Shown: positions 58,016 to 64,000 of the stretch, one piece after another
How the letters are laid out: every line of letters begins with the position of its first letter
Numbering within the stretch: position 1 is the stretch's first letter
Assembly: GCA_011634665.1 (NCBI GenBank)
Contig: WAEK01000009.1
Location: forward strand, 1,603,501-1,667,500
Length of the DNA: 64,000 bases
Direction: 5' to 3'
From: Mortierella sp. BCC40632
Taxonomy: Eukaryota > Mortierellomycota > Mortierellomycetes > Mortierellales > Mortierellaceae
Notes under the pieces: generated by a model
The model's database searches: none
Told to the model about the DNA's origin: nothing
Seen by the model: the letters and a program-made list of their open reading frames with translations, nothing else
Made by a program: the position numbers and the translations under genes

Positions 58016-58741
58016 TTTCGAATGGATTCAAGTCAGGGGATAGTGCAGGCCAGAATAAAAGCCTATCATCGGTCTCTGTCACCCCAATCGACTCGAGGTA
58101 CGCCTTGGTAACCTTGGCTGTATGCTTGGGATCGTTGTCGTCCTGAAAGATGAATTCTTCTTGAGTCATGCCCCATTCCTCAACAGCAGTGTTTCTCAAA
58201 AGTCGGATGATATCCGATCCGACTTTTTTTCCTGTGTTATCTCCGTCCCGAAAAAAAGTCGGATCGGATATCATCCGACTTTTGAGAAACACTGCTCAAC
58301 AGACATATGCAGATCCTCTCGGAGAATCTGGATATACAAGTAGGAGTCCATGGTTTCATCGATCTTAGCAATATAACCTGGTCCGTTCCATGACATGCAT
58401 GACCAGACCATCACACTACCCCCACCAAATTTGACTGTTCCTTGGACTGTTCGGCTTGTTATTGCCCCTTCCTGTTCATCCCACACACACTGCATGCCGT
58501 CGGAACAAATTCGGTTGATCTTGGACTCGTCAGACCAGACAACTGAAGCCCAGTCGTCCTCAGTCCATTCCTTGTACTTGTTGACAAACTGTAATCGGCC
58601 ACGAATGTGATTTCTTTTCAACGCAGGTCGTTTCACAACTCGTTTGGCGATTAGTCCAGCCTCTCGAAGTCTTCTCTTGAGAGTGGTAATCGATATTGGT
58701 GCGGGATTGATTTCATTGGCCTGATCAAGTCCATCAGACAA
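58016..58741 (-). pseudogene. Tc1-type transposase B fragment
   Basis: A different Tc1-like family member. From its upstream end it reads PISITTLKRRLREAGLIAKR, VVWSDESKINRI and VMVWSCMSWNGPGYIAKI. It is then interrupted by a 108-bp MITE and continues EEWGMTQEEFIFQDDNDPKH to SPDLNPFE. There, at the catalytic Glu, another element's inverted end begins. The N-terminal DNA-binding domain is missing: the frame is joined directly to the right 89-bp inverted end. Interrupted at both ends and in the middle, it is dead. Confidence 0.85.
58187..58294. mobile_element. 108-bp foldback hAT-type MITE with 8-bp target duplication
   Basis: Two perfect 44-base inverted arms starting CAGTGTTTCTCAAAAGTCGG enclose a 20-base loop. 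The element is flanked by the 8-base direct repeat CTCAACAG (58179-58186 and 58295-58302). Eight-base duplications and CAGTG-type ends are hallmarks of the hAT superfamily. Each arm contains its own smaller inverted repeat (AAGTCGGAT and ATCCGACTT). It splits transposase B between SVEQ and AVEEWGM. Confidence 0.92.
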
Positions 58742-58859
58742 GGTGCATTTACATATTCTCGATGGGTAGAAAATTGCTAAAATATGAAAATTTGAGAATT
58801 ATTGAAACCATTTTGGCGCCCACTGTATTCGTTTCTTCTGGTTCCATGGCTTCACTTTA

Positions 58860-59055
<196 letters not shown>

Positions 59056-59226
59056 CTCTCTCTCTATCGTAGCATTCCTTTTATTCTCATTCTAACTTTC
59101 AGAAGGGACGTGGAGGAGCGAGAGCAATAAGGTCGAGTGTAATGGGGATATTAAGTCGGACAAGCACACTATAGACTATTGTCTATTTATTCTGTGTTTT
59201 TTTTTTTTTTTTTTTTTTTTTTTTCT

Positions 59227-59911
59227 TTAATATTTCCCTTCATCGTTATAAGGATTGTCGCTGAGTCTGTTATAGAGTTCCTCCTCATATTCTTGGTCAT
59301 ATTCAAATTCCTCGCGCAAAGTATCCTCGTCAAGTTGGGAGTCTACTCCAAAGTAGCGCTCTCTCATTCGACACTCCCTACACCATTTTTTCTTTTTGCA
59401 GGTGCATAGAGATGTGTCGGAAAGGCAGTGGATGCATGTTGTTCCTGAGAAGCAAAGACATCGATATACTGAAGCGTCTTCAGGTATTTCAAAACCGATC
59501 AGGTCCTCGTGGTTGACAAAGGGGATATCTTTTGTACCCAAATGGTTCCAACCATCTGGATAGGTCTTTGAATTGAAGAATAAATGGGTATATTTGGCTG
59601 TCTGAGCTTATTATCACCCTTTTTTTTCATCGCAGGTTGATAGAGTGATGGAGCGAATCCTTTCAAGCCTTGATTGTCGGATGTTATTGTCTGCTGATCT
59701 GGGGTCCGGAGGAGGAGGAGGGGACTCTAAGTCTCTGAAAAAAGGGGACAATACTGACGTTGACCACTTCGAAAAGTTGCAGCTTCCTTTCTATTTCTGT
59801 TGGATCTAGAAGGATAGGTAGGTCATTGCAGCTGGCGCAGCGTGGATTATCTTGGCTGTAGTGATTTTCCTCAAGGCATCCTTCGCAGATCAAACCATAG
59901 CTGGAACCAAG
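59227..59911 (-). pseudogene. Cys-rich putative zinc-binding protein gene, copy 2
   Basis: Two minus-strand exon-like blocks. The first (59911 to about 59700) follows the acceptor GGTTCCAG and reads YGLICEGCLEENHYSQDNPR, then CASC, a CxxC-x12-CxxC zinc-knuckle pattern, and goes on to LLDPTEIERKLQLFEVVNVS. The second (59541-59227) reads KDIPFVNHEDLIGFEIPEDA, then TTCIHCLSDTSLCTC and KKKKWCREC, and ends in an acidic tail before a stop. A one-base difference from copy 1 near 59740 shifts the frame after VSIVPFF, so this copy may also be dead. It is more complete than copy 1. Function unknown. Confidence 0.5.
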
Positions 59912-60264
59912 GTAAACAAAATGAGAGGGCATATCTTTGAGGTGAGGAGAGAGAGAGCTTGATAGGATGATAGGGAAGAGAAGAGAAGGCAAGGGCCGTG
60001 TGAAAGAGCACGCTCCGTCTCATATCACTCCTTTTATCCTCCTTCGCCTTGAGTGGCATGAAGCGATGAAGGGGAGAAGGTGGTGGAAACAAAGGTGAAG
60101 TGGTGGACACAGAGAGTGTTAGTACAATAGGAGAGATTAGGCGTTACAGCGTGTTGTTTAATCGCCTTTCCTCTTTTTCACTCTCTCTTCTGTGTTTGAG
60201 TGTGAAGGTGTGTAAAATTGACATAGTCCTTTTGGTTGGCACTAATGCAATCTCTTAGTTTGGT

Positions 60265-60339
60265 TGTTCGTTTGTTTGTTTGTTTGTTTGTTTGTTTGTT
60301 TGTTTGTTTGTTTGTTTGTTTGTTTTTTTTTTTTTTTTA
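60265..60339. repeat. (TTTG)n - poly(T) microsatellite
   Basis: About 15 TTTG units followed by about 16 T, inside the part of copy 2 that copy 1 lacks. Confidence 0.95.
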
Positions 60340-62094
60340 CTTGAATGCAACCTCTTAGTGTCTCCTGCTCCGCGTCTATCTCTCCCTCTCTTGGCAGCTC
60401 CTCCATCTCTATATCTCTCATATTCGCTTTGTGGTGTAGTTTCATTTTTATCGCTATGAATATATGCGAAAGAGAAGCTGGAGAAAAGGAGGTCGACTAT
60501 TAAAAGGCCTAACCGGAGAGAGGTTAGGCGGTACAGGTGTATCTCTCTGACAGTATGTGGTGTATTCTCCTTCTCCTTCTCCTTGTTCGTGCCGAATACT
60601 ACTTCTTTTTGTTCTATTAGGCAGGTCTATCCCGATCATTATGCCTCCTATAATTTCTCTACAGTTGCTACTCATTGAAATAGAAGAGAGTGAGGGTGAC
60701 AGTGTAGAAAGGCTTGATGAGTTGACAGAAGGGAAAGATAAGGAGAAGGGATGGTGGTGCCACCCGCTCATTTCTTTTTTTCAGTTCGGCTTTTTTTTTT
60801 TTTTTTCTTTCTTTCTTCCGTGATCTCTTTTTTTTCTCCTTCTTTCCCAACCACATTCAGTGGTTACTCTTCTTTTTACAACAATCAAAAGAACCTTTTT
60901 GTGATAAAAATATTTTATTTGAAGCTGTCAGTAAAAAATAGCGCAATTGCAGCGTGTTTTTGATGAACATGGTCTGTTCAAACAAAGTTGACAATGAGCC
61001 ATCTCTGCAATTAGCTGTTTTTCAAGTAGCTCAAGACTTGATATTATATCTTCCCACTCGTCCTTTGTGAATTCCTCGTGTGGGAAGGGCGGAGGCTCCG
61101 AGGTGGGGCTTGTGGTAGAGCGGTATTTCGACCGCTATTACTTTTTTCACGTCTTTGCTTCTTGGCCACGGTAAAGTTCGATGAGGAATGAGGCCGAGCT
61201 GAAGGCTTTCGCCACTGACGGTGACAATGGCGATATGATGTCAGTCGTTTCATTAGATGAAAATGAGAAGAGAAGGGATGGAAAAGTGTGTGAGAATATC
61301 TCATCAGAGATTGTAGTTTTTATAACCTCACATTTAATTGGGTTTACTCGAGATGTTTGATTCATCTCATAGTCAAACTGGGGCAATTATTGCAAAGACA
61401 CAGGGCAAATCGTGTTGCTTCGTACTGAAGTTGTTAATATCTCTGTGTAAATGTGCTATGTGCGTGGGAAGACGTGAAAGAAAAAGAAAGTGTTGCGTGG
61501 GAAAGAAAGAAAAGGAGAGAAAGGTGTCTGTATGATAGGGATGTAATATCACTTTTACCCCTACTCTATCCAGGTTGGGCTCTATCTTGAAGAAGACCAT
61601 GGAGCCATTAGTTACTGCTGAATCTGTCGTACACAGGAATGTAGATTCTTCACAGAGATACTTCCGAGTATGAGTTGGTTCGCAGATCAGTGAGCTTGTG
61701 TATGGATACTCCAATGATTAAGGTGGAGCCTTTTTTTTTTTTTTTTTTTTTTATTGTTTCCTATTCCTTTCGCTTTTTGAAGTAGTGTATGGAGACCAAT
61801 GTTCTCTAATCCTTGGCTCAGAAGGAGCCCCAGTAGGCTGGTTCTTATTTTAGGTAGGGATGGCACACTTTATTGAAGTGGTAATAGGGTAGTCTCCGTA
61901 ATCCATAATGCTATCAACATTAGGCTTTTATGTTTCTTTTTCAAACAACAATAGCTAATTCAATGGTTCACAGGAGGAAGACATTGTATTCATGTGAAAG
62001 GCAGCTTTGAATTGAAGAGAGAGATGGAGAGAGAGATTGAATGAATGTGTTCGTGTGTGAGAGAGAGGGAAAGAGTGTGGGAATTGACCATTTT

Positions 62095-62252
62095 ATGTTG
62101 ATGACTGAAAGTCAGCAGTATCAAAGCTCCCACGCTCTCTACGCAGATGCCATCAAACCCACTGCAGCTACAACCTCTTTCATGGAGCTGCTCCCAGTCT
62201 CTCTGTTGCAACAACTCCACTCAATTGCTCTGACCACCTTTCGCCTTATAGC
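62095..62252. other. Conserved block within the duplication (copy 2)
   Basis: Partner of 48503-48660 and nearly identical to it. On the minus strand a frame between an acceptor (TTTTTTGTAG) at about 62273 and a TAG at 62141-62139 reads MYVAVAAIRRKVVRAIEWSC. On the plus strand a frame reads MLMTESQQYQSSHALYADAI. The coding strand is undecided. Confidence 0.35.
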
Positions 62253-62590
62253 TGCAACTGCTACATACATCTCTACAAAAAAAAAAAAAAGAACATACCT
62301 TCCCACGACTGAATCTTTGAGGAGCCTTATGCATGCCCTTCCTGCAAAAAAATAGAAGCAAAGAAAGCCAACTTATCTTATCGAGGTCAGCGGTGAGCAG
62401 TGAGCACACCCAAAGAAGACGTTAAGCTGCAACTGCTACATACATCTCTGGTAAAAAAAAAAAAAAAAAAAAAAAAAACCTTCCCACGACTGTACCTTTG
62501 AGGGGCCATATGCATGCGCTTCCTGCAATAAAATAGAAGCAAAGAAAGCAAACTTATCGAGGTCAGTGGTAAGCACACGCAAGGAAGACG
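62251..62590. repeat. Tandem duplication of about 175 bp in copy 2
   Basis: The unit beginning GCTGCAACTGCTACATACAT occurs at 62251 and again at about 62427. Each copy contains an A run (62276-62291 and 62453-62478), then CCTTCCCACGACTG and CGAGGTCAG. Copy 1 of the segmental duplication has the unit once. Confidence 0.8.
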
Positions 62591-63126
62591 TTGAAATGAA
62601 CTACGGTCAAAATGGTTCAGTTGATAATGAAATGGAGACCATACACCTCTTGGGTCTCCTAGATGCCTCTCTCTCTCATATGCACTTGCCTTATTTCTGT
62701 TATCAATGCGCAGGAAGAATAGCTGGTGCTTTTTCTATTTCTTGAATAAAAGAAAAACAAAAAGAAAAGAAGCTTGGCTCAAGACAGTGAACGCATGAGG
62801 ATAAAAAAAGAGTAGAGACGAAAGGAAACACAGAGAGACAAACATCGTGTACAGTAGGTTCTTACGGGTATGGTTGCTGGCGACTACGGGAAAAGGAAAA
62901 GTAATTAGGCCTTTGCTGAAACGATGGATGGCGAGCAATGCTGGAATGTATAATGCTAAGGTGAATGAGGATGGCGAGGGACGGCTGTGGGAATGAGGGT
63001 AGGTTGTTGAGAGGAGGAGGAGGGAGGGAAGCAGGAGAGGATAAGAAAGAGGAGGAGGGGCAGTTTAGAGCTGGAGGATGGAAGAAAGAAAAGAAAGGTG
63101 GAGTGCGGTCAAGGAAGGGAAAAGCT

Positions 63127-63129
<3 letters not shown>

Positions 63130-63159
<30 letters not shown>
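63130..63159. repeat. Poly(A) tract
   Basis: About 30 A. The equivalent tract in copy 1 (49350-49369) is shorter, so its length differs between the duplicates. Confidence 0.9.
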
Positions 63160-63161
<2 letters not shown>

Positions 63162-63460
63162 GGGGCATACCTCACATGGTGTACCATGACCTGTCACAGA
63201 ATACAGTGCATTCTGTGCTCAGCCAGAAGACTGCTCGTGGGAAGATTTCTGACGCACATGGACTGGAGTTTCCCTCATTTAGACAGATCCTCTCGACCTT
63301 TTGTGCTTTTGCAAGGCTATGATGGCATGCGATGCATGGCCCTCTTTTGCTGAGGAGCAAGAACATAATCTACAGAATGAGATAAGCTGGTCTTTTCTCA
63401 AGAAACGATGCCAGCGTACATGAGTCCAGGGCAAGGGAGAGGTGAGCCTTGCTTATGGTT

Positions 63461-63834
63461 CTTTAGTAGGTTTCTGAGCAATCAGATTAGAGATGTTTGA
63501 GAGGACCCGACTACTCGGTGAAGGAACTCTTTGTAAGTCTGTGATACCTTCTTTGGGATGTTCAATAAATGATAAAAAAAAAAGTCTACCCATCTACGCC
63601 CTATGCAATAAGGATAGGATTCTATTTTCGAGTTTTTCTCGAGGGGGTTCATGAATGAAAACGACCTTTTAATGGATGAAAGTGATTCATTTTTCAAAGG
63701 AGCATTTGGTCATTCACTTTGATGAGGACATGGGGTCGATTCAGAAGGGGCATCTTAAGAGATTTTCCTTATTTGGGCATCGATACCTTTTTAGGCTGTG
63801 TCAGTTACGTGCGTCATTATATAGATGTTGATTC
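63461..63834. other. Unique sequence after the duplication
   Basis: No gene or repeat recognised; a short A run lies near 63573-63582. Confidence 0.4.
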
Positions 63835-64000
63835 GTAGAGAAGATCTACTTTGCGTACTTATGTGGTTCCGACTACAAAGGTCTACTCCAGGTATTGTAG
63901 CCATTCTCCGATCGAGCAACATAGTCAAAAGTACTAACAAAATTTTACACGGGTTTAGTACAGGGTTTTTAGTCTTTGTTCATGGGCTGATAGATCAAAC
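63835..64000 (+). mobile_element. Partial third copy of the TIR-element arm
   Basis: From ATGTTGATTCGTAGAG onwards this matches 47093-47262 of the element in copy 1 almost base for base. It lacks the outer 80 bases of the arm and runs off the window. It is a truncated or rearranged relative. Confidence 0.8.

Larger units (their letters stand above)
56380..58827. mobile_element. Chimeric Tc1/mariner element with 89-bp identical inverted ends
   Basis: The left end (56380-56468) and right end (58739-58827) are perfect inverted copies over 89 bases. Both begin TACAGTGGGCGCCAAAATGG, with TA as the presumed target duplication. Between them lie two transposase remnants in opposite orientation: one on plus (56763-57782), one on minus (58741-58016). 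A third inverted-end sequence (57988-58014, TACAGTTGGCGCC on the minus strand) marks where the first element entered the transposase of the second. Confidence 0.85.
59222..63460. repeat. Segmental duplication, copy 2
   Basis: Matches 45783-49672. Differences: about 1.1 kb of extra sequence (60218-61326), including a (TTTG)n tract; no inverted-repeat insertions at the two sites occupied in copy 1; and a tandem duplication near 62251-62590. Similarity ends around GAGCCTTG near 63450. Confidence 0.9.

Overview
The window looks like nuclear DNA of an early-diverging fungus, most likely a Mortierella-type member of the Mucoromycota. This placement is inferred from gene style, not from a database search. 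Signs are intron-containing genes with GT..AG introns, intronless F-box/leucine-rich-repeat genes in several copies, fungal transposon families, and very many poly(A)/poly(T) and (GA)n/(CT)n tracts. I found no rRNA, tRNA or CRISPR array.

Positions 1-1281 hold the 5' part of a minus-strand gene with a disordered Ser/His/Gln-rich N-terminus followed by a CBM48/AMPK-type glycogen-binding domain; it runs off the left edge. Positions 1.3-8.7 kb hold no gene I can support, only simple repeats. Positions 8.7-38.9 kb are the gene-rich part: a small MLRQ/NDUFA4-like subunit, an F-box protein, a three-exon cytochrome P450, a second F-box protein, a six-exon dienelactone hydrolase, a decayed gene of unknown family broken by a poly(A) retroposon, a third F-box protein, a fragment of an unknown gene, a DUF4203/TMEM198-like membrane protein, an eleven-exon TRP-like cation channel of about 1,922 residues, and a two-helix membrane protein with a long disordered tail. 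A decayed small secreted protein gene (41.4 kb) and an intact SAM-dependent methyltransferase (42.9 kb) follow.

From 44 kb to the right edge the window is a mobile-element nest. A 4-kb segment is present twice in the same orientation (about 45.8-49.7 and 59.2-63.5 kb). Between the copies lie a Ty3/gypsy chromodomain retrotransposon remnant with its 3' LTR, a Helitron inserted in it, and a chimeric pair of Tc1-type transposons. One of those transposases carries a foldback hAT-type MITE with an 8-bp target duplication. The two copies act as presence/absence references for each other and expose two TA-flanked inverted-repeat elements found only in copy 1.

The genes do not form an evident pathway or cluster. 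The P450, hydrolase and methyltransferase are typical accessory metabolic genes but lie far apart on both strands. Exon joins were derived by hand from splice motifs and reading-frame continuity, so splice sites are predictions.
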